In this document: positions 44,314-55,400 of the stretch, one piece after another | How positions within the stretch are numbered: position 1 is the first letter of the stretch | How the letters are laid out: each line of letters opens with the position of its first letter | Position numbers and translations under genes: made by a program | Source: Inia geoffrensis | Taxonomy: Eukaryota; Chordata; Mammalia; Artiodactyla; Iniidae | Length of the DNA stretch: 64,000 nt | Direction: 5' to 3' | Assembly (NCBI GenBank): GCA_036417435.1 | Contig: CM070912.1 | Coordinates: 27,826,055-27,890,054 of the forward strand | The notes under the pieces: model-generated | Seen by the model: only the letters and a program-made list of their open reading frames with translations | What the model was told of the DNA's origin: nothing | The model's database searches: none

Positions 44314-44689
44314 AGGCACCTTATTGAAGAAACTACACTTTTCCTTGATATCCCCTTGATAACCCAGTTCCAAATTGTTATGTTAAAACATTGCCATTTT
44401 TGAGGTTGAAGATGATGGAATATTGGCAATTTCATAAGGTTCAACTTAGTATCACTTCACTTGTATATTTACTTGTACATTACCTGTCTCCTGCCATTTG
44501 ACCATGAGCTCTGTGCCTGCACTATTTGCTGCATTCTCAGAGCTCTCTGCACAGGGCTGGGTATACCATAAGTACTAAATAAAAACCTACTGAATGAAAA
44601 AAAAAAAAACTATTGAATGAATATATCAATGAGCAAATGAATGACTGAATGAGGAGATACGTTATGTCATATAAACCAGGATGTCAGGA

Positions 44690-45000
44690 ATCAGAACTCC
44701 TATGTGCCAGGTACCGTACTAGGACTCAGGTGACAGATGGGGAAGAGACTATTAGCATCCCTGCACTCATTAATGTGAAAGATAATGGAAGGAGACAGAT
44801 AATAAACTAGTAAACCAGTACATTATTAAGTTCATTTTAGACTGTAATGTGAAATGAAGCAAATAACATTGAGTGATGGGCTGGAGGGGGCGAGGAGGGG
44901 GGCGTTAGTAAGTAAGCCTGTGGGGTCAGGGACAGCATCTCAGACAAGGTGACATTGAGCTGAGACTTGAATGCAGAGGAGGGGCCAGCCAGAGAATTTG
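44690..45000 (+). repeat. Ancient interspersed repeat (unnamed)
   Basis: TGTGCCAGGTACCGTACTAG then GATAATAAACTAGTAAACC then AAGGTGACATTGAGCTGAGA fit the same old family as 26600-26910. Confidence 0.5.
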
Positions 45001-45239
45001 AAGCAAACCAACACAACAACTCCAAAGCAGCAATGAGTGTGGCATCTGAGGAACAAAAAAGAAAAGGCTGCATCCCTTTTCTTTCCAATTACAGAGAACA
45101 AATAAAAGACCCCAGCATTACCGAACAGAGCTCAGAGTTCCAGCATCTTGCTTCATAGCCTCCAGGGGTTCCAAGGTCTAAACTATGTCTTGACTTTTAA
45201 ACACTTGAATGGGATTCCTGAGAATTTCCTCTTTTACCA

Positions 45240-45455
45240 GAAGCATCATTTATTTTTCAAGGATCTAAGGGCAATGGGCACCAGGTACCTTTCTGGAGTA
45301 GTGGTTATACAGGTGTAGACATTTGTCCAAAGCTCATCAAACTGTACAGATAATGTGTGTGCATTTTATTGTGTAAATTAGACCCCAATAAAGTGGATTT
45401 TTTTAACATCTTTATTGGAGTATAACTGCTTTGCAATGTTGTTAAAGTTGATATT
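45240..45455. repeat. Two abutting L1 pieces in opposite orientation
   Basis: A plus-strand old L1 end (CAAAGCTCATCAAACTGTAC, GACCCCAATAAAGTGG) is followed from 45404 by TTTAACATCTTTATTGGAGT, the reversed end of another L1. Confidence 0.6.
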
Positions 45456-45459
45456 TCAA

Positions 45460-46490
45460 ATGTAAGGACTCAGTACCCAAAGAGTAGCAAATATATTCTG
45501 CAAAGAAAAATAATTTAGACTTTTCTATGGCCAACAGTATATGCATTCATGGGCTTCTCCAGCCTGGGGAGCTGGTGGAAGCCACAAGATAACCATAAAT
45601 GTGTAAGAAAAAGGGGAGGTGGAAGGGAAGCTGGAATATGAGAGAAAAGGCAAGAGAAGAAGGGACATATATCACTTGATGCCATTTCTTTGCAAGAGAC
45701 TCCAGCACTTGTGAAGCATGTTTGAAAAACACACAGGACATTGTGCTACATAATTTGCCACTTGGATTTCGGATTCTGTTTGAAGGTGGGCAAAATAATG
45801 ACATGTGTTCCCTACTGGCTTCGAGTGTAGACAGCTTCCTGCCCCAAGGTCATTTCTTACCAATGCCTTTGCCAAGGGGCTGGCCCTGCCAGGGGCAGAT
45901 GCAGAAAACATGCCTAGTCTTGATCTGACAGTGGCTCCGTGGACTGGCCCTGAGGTGTGCACTGTTATTTGCAGGGCATCGAGCACCTCTCTGTGATCTG
46001 CAAAGATTGAAGTCCTGCAACTCAGTGATCCAAGGCAATGCAGCCTAATAGTAGAGGATCCGTGCTATAGCCTCAGACTGTCTGGGCCTGAAGTCCAACT
46101 CCTCCACTCACTAGGGGCTTGTGCATCCTCTTGGAAAGCAATCTGTGCCTCTGTGAAAGGCAGACTGTCATTAAGGCCGACCTCCTTGTGGTGGGACATG
46201 AAATTAAATGAGAATTTACACGCAAGCTTATGGCAAAATAGTAAAACCAGCAAGTGTTCTTCAATATCACCCAGGCCATCTCTTTGCAATGCATCTAATG
46301 TTGTCATACATGGATCGTCTCTCCTATTGTGAACCTGCCACTCCTTCTGCTAAAATTAAATGCAAGCCCAGAGAGGTTATGAGACTTGGCCAATGTCACA
46401 CAGCTAAACAGTCATAGCAGAGCAAGGGCTAGACACAGAGTTCCAGACTGCAACTTTACCTACTTCGGTAGATAAGGGTTAGAAAATTCC
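45460..46490. other. Unique intron 1 sequence with MIR traces
   Basis: MIR-like text occurs near 46040-46200 and 46350-46430. Overlapping open frames at 45672-45986 (minus) and elsewhere lack domains. Confidence 0.4.
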
Positions 46491-46499
46491 AGTAATAAG

Positions 46500-46760
46500 G
46501 ATGATGATAAAGGGTAATAGTCACTGAGCAGTGACCATATGGCAGGCCCTGCTCTAAGAGCTTTCTAAGCCCAGTCTCAGTGAATCCTCACACAAGCCTA
46601 TGCTACAGGGACCCTCAACATCCCATTTTGTAGGCAAGAACCTGAGAATCAGAGAAGTGACGTAAATTTCCCAGAGTCACACAGCTATTAAGTGGCTGAG
46701 CTGGGACTGAATCTGGAGCCATCTGACTTGAGCCCATTTCTGTTAAGATCAGCCTGATGA
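46500..46760 (+). repeat. MIR SINE
   Basis: GCAGGCCCTGCTCTAAGAGC, GAATCCTCACACAAGCCTAT and CACACAGCTATTAAGTGGCT are typical. Confidence 0.75.
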
Positions 46761-46806
46761 CCTCTCTGGGGACTGCAGGTAACATAACTGAGTGAATGGG
46801 GCTTGC

Positions 46807-46828
46807 GGGGGGGGGGGGGGGGGGGGGG
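46807..46828 (+). repeat. Poly(G) run of 22
   Basis: An uninterrupted G homopolymer in intron 1; on the transcribed-gene sense strand it reads as C. Such a length is error-prone in sequencing. Confidence 0.9.
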
Positions 46829-47282
46829 TGCGGTGGCTGGAGATTAAACCTAAGAGGGTCCTAAAGGGAACAGTTGCTGTTTGAATATGCAGGTCTAGTA
46901 TTACCAGACCTATCGATTTCTCAAGATAAATCAGAAATCTGGATTTCTGTGTGAAATCTCTCAGTTTTTAAATGTTGGCAATTGGTTCTAAGTTGGTTTT
47001 AAAACACCATACTTAATAGAGACTAAAGAGATTTCACAGTCAAAGGCAGTGAGCTTTGACTGCATCCTGGTTTGAGAAACCAAGCTCTAAAAGACATTTC
47101 TGGTACATGACTGGGAAAACAGTAATACAGTTGGCTATTTGATGATGTTACGGAATTTTTGTTCTTTTTCTTGGGTGTGATACTGGAATTGTGTTATGTG
47201 GGAGAATGTCCTTGTTCTTAGGAGATCCACACTGAGGTATTCAAGGATGAAGCATCATGTCTGCAACTTATTTTCAACTGCT

Positions 47283-47379
47283 TCAGCCAAAAAACAAAGG
47301 AAAAAAAGAGAGGAAGGGAGGGAAGGAGAAAAGAAGGAAAAAAGGAAGGCAGGAAAGAAGGAAGAGAGAGAGAGAGAGC
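47283..47379 (+). repeat. Polypurine tract
   Basis: Nearly 100 bases of A and G only with one C, mixed GGAA/GAAA and ending (GA)n. It could form triplex DNA. Confidence 0.9.
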
Positions 47380-47415
47380 AAACAGGACAAAATGCTCATA
47401 ATTGTTCAATCTAAA

Positions 47416-47623
47416 TTGGTAGCTCTTAACTGGGAGTGATTTTGCCCCGGATGACTTTTGGCAACACCTGAGGACGTTTTTAATTGTCCCCAGTGAAGCG
47501 TGGGGTGGGTGCTACCTGCACCCAGTGGGTAGAGTCCAGGGCTGCTGCAATGCTCAGGACAGCGCCCACAGCAAAGAATTATCCAGCTCCGAATGTCAAC
47601 AGTGTCAAGGGGAAGAAACCCTG
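47416..47623 (+). mobile_element. MER20 (hAT-Charlie)
   Basis: GTAGCTCTTAACTGGGAGTG, CTTTTGGCAACACCTGAGGA and ATTATCCAGCTCCGAATGTC follow MER20. Confidence 0.8.
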
Positions 47624-47624
47624 C

Positions 47625-47740
47625 TCTAGATGAAAGATATACTGGACTTCGTGTTTATTCTTCTTTCAAGTTTTTTGTATGTTTAAAATGTTTCACAATA
47701 ACAAATTGAGGAAAACTTAAAAATAAGGATACATAAATAG
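47625..47740 (+). repeat. Old L1 3' end fragment
   Basis: TTTAAAATGTTTCACAATAA followed by an A-rich end is L1-like. Confidence 0.45.
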
Positions 47741-48480
47741 AAATACCTTGCAGACCAAACAAAACAGGTCTGCACGGTTTGGTACCCATAGCTGGCCACC
47801 ATTTGCAGTCACTTCTTCCAATAAATTGTGCTTGAATGTGGCAGCTGTTACAGCTGCTGAATGAGCATCTGTACAGTTCTCCCAACATCACAAGCAAGGT
47901 CCATGCATGCTCCTGGAACTGCTGTCTTTCCCCTTTTTCAGTCCTAATCAGCCCAAAGGGAAGCAGGCGATGTGCCCAGGACTCTGAGCCTGGAAACTGA
48001 CATCCTCAAACACAAGCACATTGGCCATCAGTACCAGTCAGGGTGTGACGCGGGAGCAGCAGGTGCTGTTGAGTCTTTGAGGAGAAGGTACTTTTCAGAT
48101 GAGTTAAGAACAAATTCCCCATCCCAGTGACCCTAGCAGCTGCGGACAAAGTAAATGAAGAGGCTGCAGCCAGCAGGTTAATTTCACCTAGAAGCCACCA
48201 TACAGTCTCTCTGATGCCGAGCTTGGTGTGCTGGCCCCACCCAAGCGTCCCATGGCCCATGCAGGCAAAAGTGGATGAGGCCACTGCCATGGCTGGGACT
48301 TGAAATGATTAACTGCACCAGCAGAGCAGGATGCATTTGGTGAGAACTTGGGGCGGCCCCCAGCACCACAGAAATACACATAAAGGCTGCACACACGGGG
48401 AAAACCAGCAATAGAATGTAAATGAGTAAGAGTCACACTGGACGAACTCATCCATCCTCAATCCTGTAAAATATTCCCGA
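47741..48480. other. Unique intron 1 sequence
   Basis: No repeat or exon was recognised. Open frames at 48006-48290 and 48188-48451 on the minus strand have no domain and no good splice context that I could see. Confidence 0.4.
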
Positions 48481-48489
48481 ATCAATACC

Positions 48490-48660
48490 AGTGTTTCTCC
48501 AAGTGTGGACCACTTTACGTGAGCCATTCAGGGAGGTGGCGAAATGCAGATTTCCGAGGCCCAGAAGGATGGATTCAGTATCTCTCTGGATCGAACTCAA
48601 GACTGTGCATTTTAGGAAGTTCCCCAAATTCTGACGCTCACTCAAGCTGAAAACATCTGC
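48490..48660 (+). repeat. MER5-like fragment
   Basis: AGTGTTTCTCCAAGTGTGGA and GAAATGCAGATTTCCGAGGC resemble a diverged MER5. Confidence 0.5.
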
Positions 48661-48699
48661 CCCAGACACAGCTGAAACCAGGAGGACTAGGGATTGCAC

Positions 48700-48870
48700 A
48701 ACTTTCTGTGTGACCTTGAGCAAGCCACCAACCTCAGCTATGATTTGCTCCTATGTAAGTGGGAATTAAATTAGCACCTGTCTCATCGCTGTGCAAACTA
48801 AACAAGAGAATGTTTACACACACACACACCCCTAGTATAGTGCCTGGCACCCAGAACTGTGCTCAGCAAA
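48700..48870 (+). repeat. MIR fragment
   Basis: TGTGTGACCTTGAGCAAGCC and ATAGTGCCTGGCACCCAGAA are MIR landmarks. A short (CA)n lies between. Confidence 0.65.
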
Positions 48871-48927
48871 TGTTACTTCCTTTTCCTGGACAGTGATTGG
48901 CTGAACACTGTAAAGCCTGGAGAGATA

Positions 48928-49068
48928 TACATAAGTATGGATGCTCAGGCCCCACCCTAGAGGGTCTGATTTGAACCATCTAGGGTGGGGCTCCCAGCAA
49001 GAGGACTTTTTTCAAAGCATTCCAGGTGACCCTAAACAGCAGCCGAAGTTGAAAACTATACTTTAGGT
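48928..49068 (+). mobile_element. MER5A with internal palindrome
   Basis: A perfect 13-bp inverted repeat (GCCCCACCCTAGA at 48949-48961 and its complement at 48979-48991) fits the internal hairpin of MER5A. CAAAGCATTCCAGGTGACCC follows as expected. Confidence 0.75.
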
Positions 49069-49069
49069 G

Positions 49070-50299
49070 TTGCAAGTAAAAATCAACCATCCTTTCTCCT
49101 CAGGAGTACATACTTTCACTCCATTCTTGAATTCCCAAAATGTATGCAAACAGAGCCTGTGTTGATGCTCTGTTACCCCAGGACTGGGTACGCCTCGATT
49201 TCACTTCCAAGCAGACCTTTTCCAATACCTGCAGATGAATGTGGCTGCAGTCTGCTGGGCTGAAGTAAACAGAGCTGCAAGGGGGCAGGACCAGGAAGTT
49301 GAGTCCCTGCTGGCCTGAAGCTAGCATCTTTCTCCCACAGATGCCCAAAGGTTAGCTCCCCTCTCCACCTTCTCACCTCCCTCTTCATGACTCTCCACCC
49401 CCATCCCAACCAAACAAGGAGGAGAGTTCCTGTAAGCCCTGGTTTGCAAGGCAAAGGCTCCAAGGAGATTTCAGCAGAGGAATTAAGCCGAAATCTGCAA
49501 GGCAGCCTACCTATATCCCTGGGTGAATCTCCCGACCAAGGCAACAGTCGCTGCCGCAGCCCTGCTTCCATGTCTCACTCTCACCTTAATACAGACCCTT
49601 GGCGAGGACAGTGGGGGAAGTGAAACCACCCGGCCCATGCGGTTAGCGATCGGGCACCTTGGGGTTACGGGGAGGTGGGCGGGGCCTGCTCTTGGCTCTT
49701 TTTAGTAGGTCAGGCTTTCTTGAATGCCCTGGGAGCTTACTTCTGTGCCTCCAGACCTCAACATCCACCCACAACCTCCCTACTGACCGAAACCGAAAGG
49801 AACTTCCTCACCTCTTCCCCCAAATTCTTCCCGTCTGGAAAAAAAAAAAAAAAATCATCGGATAATCTGAGTATAAGTAGAAAATAATTACTAGTGAGGT
49901 GGTGATGTTCCTTCGCCTATTTTTGGTGGGTCTCTTTGTTGAGACTTTTTAGGCGGGCACACTGGCACCCGGAGGTGCGGGGTGTGTATGTGTGTGTTGG
50001 GTGGGGCGTGGGGTGAACGCATGGCGACTCTGTTGCCCATATTCGGAAAAAGAATAAACCTGGCGACCCAGTCATCCAGCTGTTCGCAGGCCGCCCGGAC
50101 CTCACACCAACCCCGGGCCTCACCCCGGCCGGGGGCTGCGTCCTCGCGTCTGCGTGTTCCCCCTCAAAGTTACTGGGCTGTGCGAATCGATTTAGATACT
50201 TAAAAAAATATATGCAAAAGGCAAATAGCTCCATTAATCCCAAATGCCTTCTCCCATCTGCTGAGACTTGCTCGTGCTGGGACTTGCATAATGAACAAG
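49070..50299. other. Transition into the CpG island
   Basis: GC content climbs rightward. No repeat was recognised apart from an A run at 49837-49854. Open frames are numerous but overlap on both strands without domains. Confidence 0.4.
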
Positions 50300-50616
50300 G
50301 CAAAAGGGGAAGTTGACGAACCAGAGTATCTGGGGGGTGAAGGCGCGCGGGGAGAAGGCTCCGGTCCTTGGAGGCCACGCCAGCCTGGGCAAGGTGGGGC
50401 AGCGCGCAGCTGAGGTCGCTGCCCCAGGCAGGGAGTGGTGGCGACTGGAGAGGGGGACGAGGGGGTTAAGGGGAGGGGTGGCGAGGTCCCAATTCCAGGG
50501 ACCTGGCAGCTCGGAGAAAGCGAGGCGGCCGCTCCAAGCACAGCTTTTGTTCTCGCCCTCCCCGCACTCTCCACCTCCCTCGCCACATTTTCGCGAGTCG
50601 TACGAGTTGCAGGCGG

Positions 50617-50680
50617 CACACACTCCTTGCCTCCCTCCCTCCCTCCCGCACACACGCGCGCGCGCGAGCTCACACACGCC
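50617..50680. repeat. (CCCT)n and (CA/CG)n alternating tract
   Basis: CTCCCTCCCTCCCTCCCGC precedes an alternating purine-pyrimidine stretch CACACACGCGCGCGCGCGAG at about 50649-50668, then CACACACG. The CG part is a Z-DNA-prone sequence in the proximal end of intron 1. Confidence 0.8.
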
Positions 50681-50847
50681 CCCCTTCCCTTTCGGGCTCG
50701 CTGGCCCCTGTTTACCTAGAGGCTAGTATCTGGAATCCGAAGGCTGGACCCCCTCCCCAAAGCCCAAGACTTCGGAGCCACGGGTTCCCAGGGTCTGTGT
50801 GTCTCAAGCCCGCTGCAAGCCTCGGCGGGAGGGGGCGGCAAGAGGGC

Positions 50848-50862
50848 GGGGGGGGGGGGGGG
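50848..50862 (+). repeat. Poly(G) run of 15
   Basis: It lies 200 bp past the exon 1 donor, within the CpG island, next to further G triplets. Confidence 0.85.
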
Positions 50863-51066
50863 AAGACACCCCTAACCCTCACACACGCTCATGTCCGCAC
50901 CTGTGCTGAGCGCAGCGTCCCCTCTCTGCGCTCCCAGCCCAAGTTGGCTGCCCGGGTGACATACCCCCGCGGAGAAGCGAGGGTCGGGGGAAGCGCCATT
51001 GCCTCCAGGAAGGTGGAGAGGAGAGAGTAGGGAGAGCCCGGGGGGGAGGGGGGGAAGGCAGCCCAC

Positions 51067-51629
51067 CTGGACATGTGCTCCCTTTGGGGCCGGTGCGCTT
51101 TCTCCAGCCCCAGCTTGGTGAAGATGCCCACGAGCACCATGACGGCCACCACCCCGCAGATGATGTAAACGATCAGGTTGGTCTTGTCCTTGGTGGGGTC
51201 GTGCAGGGGGTCGTCCTTGCGCGCTGGGGGCTTGCCGGTGTTGAGCCAGAGTGGAGTGTCGTAGTTGGTGCAGGTGCTCTGGTTCAGTCGCCGCTTCTTA
51301 AACGTGCAGCAGAACCGGAAGCCACAAGTCCCGCAGCAGAAGACGAAGTCGCCCGAGCTGCAGTTGAACGGCGGGTCCCACTGGCCCATGACATCGAAGT
51401 AGCCCCGGCAGAAGTCCGGCGTGGGCGCCCGGGTCGGGGGTGCGTCCGAGACCCCCACGCCCTCACCGACCTCTCCGGAGGCGGCCCCCGAGCGGTTGCC
51501 CCCCGCCAGCACCACCACGCCGCCCAGCTGCGCCAGCTGCCCGTGCCCCGCTCGCTCCTGCGCCCGGCACACGCGGGCGCACAGCTCGGTGAGGAAGCAG
51601 CCGAGGAGCAGCCGGAGGACGCGGCGCAT
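51067..51629 (-). CDS. SHISA9: SHISA9 exon 1, coding part (partial gene)
   Basis: This exon encodes the first 187 residues, plus two bases of codon 188, of Shisa family member 9 (CKAMP44). The known role of the family member is as a type I membrane protein in neurons that associates with AMPA receptors and alters desensitisation and short-term plasticity. The start at 51629 (MRRVLRLLLG) has an A at -3 and opens directly onto a signal peptide of about 23 residues (cleavage expected near CRA-Q). The Shisa cysteine domain follows at about residues 74-120, with FCRGYFDVMGQWDPPFNC, then FCCGTCGFRFCC, then STC. The transmembrane helix is about residues 151-173 (NLIVYIICGVVAVMVLVGIF). Possible N-glycosylation sites are N45, N89 and N116. 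The exon ends in the basic juxtamembrane stretch KAHRPQREHMS and the donor AG|GTGGGC at 51067/51066, which splits codon 188 in phase 2. SHISA6 and SHISA7 fit less well in the signal peptide and the cysteine spacing. Confidence 0.97.
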
Positions 51630-51839
51630 CGTGTTTCCCAGCCCGGGCTCGGCCGCTCGGCCGCCGCTGGAGCCGCTGCAGCCGCCTCTCGAGGCGCGGC
51701 CGAAGCTGCCGAGGCTGCTGCCGGGGGCTGCGAGCCGTCGCGGGCCGCACATGCAGGGAGCGGCGCGGGGCGCTCGGTGGTCGGCGGCCACTGCGCTCGG
51801 CTCAGCCCGCGTTCGCCTCCAGCGCGCAGCGCGCTGAGG

Positions 51840-52300
51840 GGCCGGTCGGGGAGGAGCGCGCCGGCCGGGCGGGGGGAGGAGGAGCGGGGGCAAGCGCGGG
51901 GTGCAGGTCCGGATGGCCACAGGGGGAGGCGGGGGCCGGAGAGCAAGGGCGAGTCGGTCTGTCCGCGCCTCCCCTCGGCCGGCGGCTCTGGACTCGCCGC
52001 CCAGCGCCCGCTCGCAAGATCCCTCTCACCTCTCCAGCTGGCCAAGTGCGCCGGAGAGAGCTAAGCAAGCAACACTTGTGGAATGAAGGGAGGGCAGGAG
52101 GGAAGGGGGAGGGGGAAGAGGGCGGGCAGAGGAGGCGCGGGGGGGGGGGGGGACGAGGGGGCGGGAGCGAGCTGGAGAGGGGCGGGGGCGCGGGAGAGGT
52201 GACTCGGGCTGGCGGGCGCCAATTGGGGGGCGTGCAGAGCTGAGCCTGGCTGGCGGGCGGAGAGGAGCGAGCTCCGTCAGCCGCAGAGGCTGAAGCACAG
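51840..52300 (-). promoter_or_regulatory. SHISA9: Putative SHISA9 core promoter region
   Basis: Several GC boxes (GGGCGG-type, near 51867, 52160 and 52180) and a symmetric CCAATTGG at 52219-52226, which reads as a CCAAT box on either strand, lie 200-600 bp upstream of the start codon. No TATA box is evident, which is normal for a CpG-island promoter. The transcription start cannot be placed from sequence alone. The 5' UTR would run from somewhere here to 51630. Confidence 0.45.
52079..52200 (+). repeat. G-rich tract upstream of SHISA9
   Basis: Nearly all purine on the plus strand, with repeated GGG, GGGG and a run of 14 G at 52139-52152, then GGGGCGGGGGCGCGGG. It contains GC boxes and has G-quadruplex potential; its position suits the promoter or 5' UTR of SHISA9. 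Confidence 0.8.
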
Positions 52301-53060
52301 CTCGGATTTCCCGGCAGGTGGAAACGGCTGCGGGACCTCCCGCGCCCTCTCTGGAAGGGAGCCGCGGCTCAGACCTGTTCCGGGCGCAGAGGCGGCTCCG
52401 CCGGGGGCTTTTTCCCGGGAGCGTGCGCAGCAGCTGCGGCTGGAGTCGGCCCACCAGGGAAGGGGTGACTCGAAGGGTTGAGGGACAGACCAGGTAGCTT
52501 CCACTCCAAGACAGACTGGGGCGCAGCCTGATCAGGATCAGCCCTCCCAGGTGGCGCGGGGCCGCCCTGCCCTTTCCCCGACTGTGCCCTCCAGCCAGAG
52601 GCGCCACCCTTTTGGCTCAACTCCCGGGGCCCAGGCGAGGACCAAGGTTGAGCTGGGAAGGCCGGTGGCAAGCGCCTGGGCCCGGGGTAAGCACCCCCGG
52701 GAGAGGGGCTTGGGATGAACTAAAGTCAAAGAAACGCAGGGGTAAGGTGAGGAAGCGGCCAAGGCCGAGGCAATGGCCTGTCCCAGAACGTCTTTCCTTG
52801 GGACTCTCCCAGGCCCCTAGACCTGCCACTCTGTCCCTCTTCGCCGTCGCCGCCTTCCCTGCGCTCCACAGGAGGGCACGCCGCGGCGCCGCCTCTGCGC
52901 GCCCAGATCTGGTGCAGCGCAAGGCCTTGGCGCCCGGCCTCAGCTGCCCTCCGGTACCTGGAGCCCGCGCGCATCGGTCTCCCGGAGCCGGCTGGTCCCT
53001 GTCCCCACCGACCCTCCACCTCCCTGGATATCCTCACCGGGAGCTGCCGAGCCGGGCCTT

Positions 53061-55400
53061 GCTTCCTCGGCTTTCAGTCTCCCGTCGCCAGTCAGTGTTT
53101 CCAAACCTGCCCTCTCTCAAATCAGCCGATTCCAGCCATCCGTTGGCCCTCTCCCATTTCTCCCACTTCTTCCTCTCCTCGGCTTGAATTTGACTCCAGT
53201 AGCCCCTAAAACAGGATTTGTACCAAAGCTGCTACACCAAATTTAGATCCCCACACGCCCCTGCGTTTTGTTTTTTAATTGCATTAACTAAGTATACACT
53301 TAGCAGTAGGCTAGGCGATTTGCAGGGAAATGTGTCCACCACCCTTCTCTCCAGTTGGCTGCAGTCAAGGGCTTCTCAGGGCATTTTCAAAGAACCAAGA
53401 GCTTGGGCCACATATAAAATGACACACGGCAGGGGTGGGGGTGTCCCCTTAATTGAAAAAGCATGGGGTTTTATTGGGACTCCGTTGCAGGTTTTCTCAG
53501 AATGAGATGCAGTTCAGCTAATTGTGCCTTCTCTTTGAAGAAACGGTCACCTACTGTCTCCCCCAAACACTTGTAGAAATGACACTATTCCAACAAAAAC
53601 ACACCAGGGCAATACTGATAGAATGTATCCAGGGGTGTACCAGCCCTGGAAGACTCACTGAATTATGGGCTGTATTATGTACTTAACCCATCAGGACGAG
53701 GCATGAGATTGTGTAGTCTGAACTCATCGGATTCATCATAATGGGATCCCCAGAACAGGACAGTGTGGACTGTCTGTCCACACACACACACCAGCACTGT
53801 GTAAGTCTCTACAAACACAGGCATTGGTGTGGGAGAGCTGACCACAGCTGACGTTTATTCAGTGCTTGTAACATACCCACTAAGCTTGCTTGTTCTAAAA
53901 TCACCTCCTCAAGGATGCTTAGAGCGGTGCCTAGCATCTAGCAGACAATCTGGGAATATTTGCTGAACCACTGAATGACTGACTTCATTTAACTCTACCT
54001 TTTAGGTAATCTTACCAAGCTCACACAACAGAGGGAGAGACTGAGGCCCAAAGCAATTAAACCAGGTACCCAAGGAAACACAGCAAGGAAGTGCTGCCGT
54101 TGGCATTTGACCCAAGAAATTTGACTCAGGAGCCTATGTTCTAACCACTGCAGGTAGCGCCTTCCTAAAATAGGCCTCCAGACTCTCCATCCACCTGACA
54201 TTATGGGGTTGTTGTTTTTTTTCTGTTTTCCCACAATGAAATGTAAAGTCCACGGCAGAAAGGGCCTTGACTCTCACAGGGTCCCCCAGCAACTAGAACA
54301 ACGTGGATACGGGAAACACTTGAAAAATATGTACAGGCTGTTTTAATGAACTAAGACCTTTTATGCAAGACCCTGTCTTAAACTGAGAGAGGAAAGGAAC
54401 ACCTAGGGCTGAGACAGATATGCAGAGGGGTTGGTATATTTCCACAGACTAATTCAGAATTTGGAAGTTCTGCTCCAGCATGTGTGCAACAGCCCAGGAA
54501 GCTGAGGCTCAAATAAGGGATTTGTCCAAGGTCATATGGCCAGCAAATGGGAAATGCACAGCTGGATGCAGAGTGCCAGGCTCCTAATCCCAGGTCTCCT
54601 GCCATCCTACCCCACTGCACCCCACGTGACTCTTCCCAGCAAGCATCACGGCTGACAGCTGAGGGCAACGACCCACTGACGGCTAGGTCACAGACACCTT
54701 CCCACAAGAGTTGGGGGTTTGAAGGCCCTTGTAAATTTGATTTTTTTAAAAAAGAACAATCTTAGGGAAAAGAGACAAAATCTAGACAGAAAAGTCCATT
54801 TCAGAACCTGCCTCCAATCTCTGTAAAATATTGCCTGTCACCAGGACATTTGAGTCTGGTCCTCAGAGGAGACTGGCTCTGGCTGCTGCTCCCGGCTTTA
54901 ATTAACAGAGACTGCCCCCTGTTTGTCACAGGGAGAGTGCAGGGAACTTGCTTTGGAAAGAAGCGGACCTAATCCACTCTGCCTGGCTTATTTACCACAT
55001 TCCATACCTGAAGCCCCATGAGCTTTGCCCAAACCAAATTCCCTTCCTGCTCCCGCCGGCCGTGGCTGTCACTGCCCCCTGGAATACTGCCCAAGCCTAT
55101 TTCCCAAGAATTTGAAAAATATTTAGAAGAGAGAGGAATCATCTTGGTTCCTTTTACTCCTCAAAGGAAAAAAGTTGATTTCCTCTGGGTATGTCAAGTC
55201 AGTAAGTAGATTCATTACTTCGTACTAGATGTGTGATTATTGGGAACATGCCCCCATTTGGACCATGTGATTGAGAATATATTTCTTTCAGGGCTTTGGA
55301 GGCTGGGGGGTGGGGGGCATTGAAACACCTGGCAAGTTAATGGAAGATGAAAAATCATCAGTAAATGCCACCCCCTACCACTACCCAAATGAATTCGTGC
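53061..55400. other. Upstream flank, MIR-like pieces
   Basis: MIR-like text is seen at about 53850-54130 (TTTATTCAGTGCTTGTAACA; CAGCAAGGAAGTGCTGCCGT) and 54470-54600. No gene was recognised. Confidence 0.45.

Larger units (their letters stand above)
40728..51066 (-). other. SHISA9: SHISA9 intron 1
   Basis: The intron is 10339 bp, bounded by GTGGGC at the donor and TTTCAG at the acceptor on the minus strand. It holds two CHR SINEs, L1 3' ends, an MLT2-like LTR, MER5A and MER20 copies, MIR pieces, a 22-base G run and a long polypurine tract. The promoter-proximal 750 bp or so is still CpG-island sequence. No additional exon is apparent. Confidence 0.9.
50300..53060. promoter_or_regulatory. CpG island over SHISA9 promoter and exon 1
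   Basis: A block with very high G+C content and many CpG dinucleotides is centred on SHISA9 exon 1, sharply different from the AT-rich flanks on both sides. It covers the proximal end of intron 1, exon 1, the 5' UTR and more than 1 kb upstream. It is free of SINE and L1 insertions, as is usual for active promoters. Long open frames in this block (for example 52612-53187 on the plus strand) reflect scarcity of stop codons in GC-rich DNA and show no recognisable protein. The boundaries are judged by eye. Confidence 0.9.

Noticed and set aside
48949..48991. Perfect 13-bp hairpin as a possible microRNA precursor or terminator
   Set aside because: The palindrome is the internal one expected in MER5A, and the stem is too short for a microRNA precursor.
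51075..52064. 329-codon plus-strand open frame opposite exon 1
   Set aside because: It is a shadow of the GC-rich SHISA9 exon, with an Ala/Gly/Arg-rich translation and no domain.
52612..53187. 191-codon plus-strand open frame in the CpG island
   Set aside because: It could be a divergent transcript, but the translation is low-complexity and stop-poor GC-rich DNA explains it.
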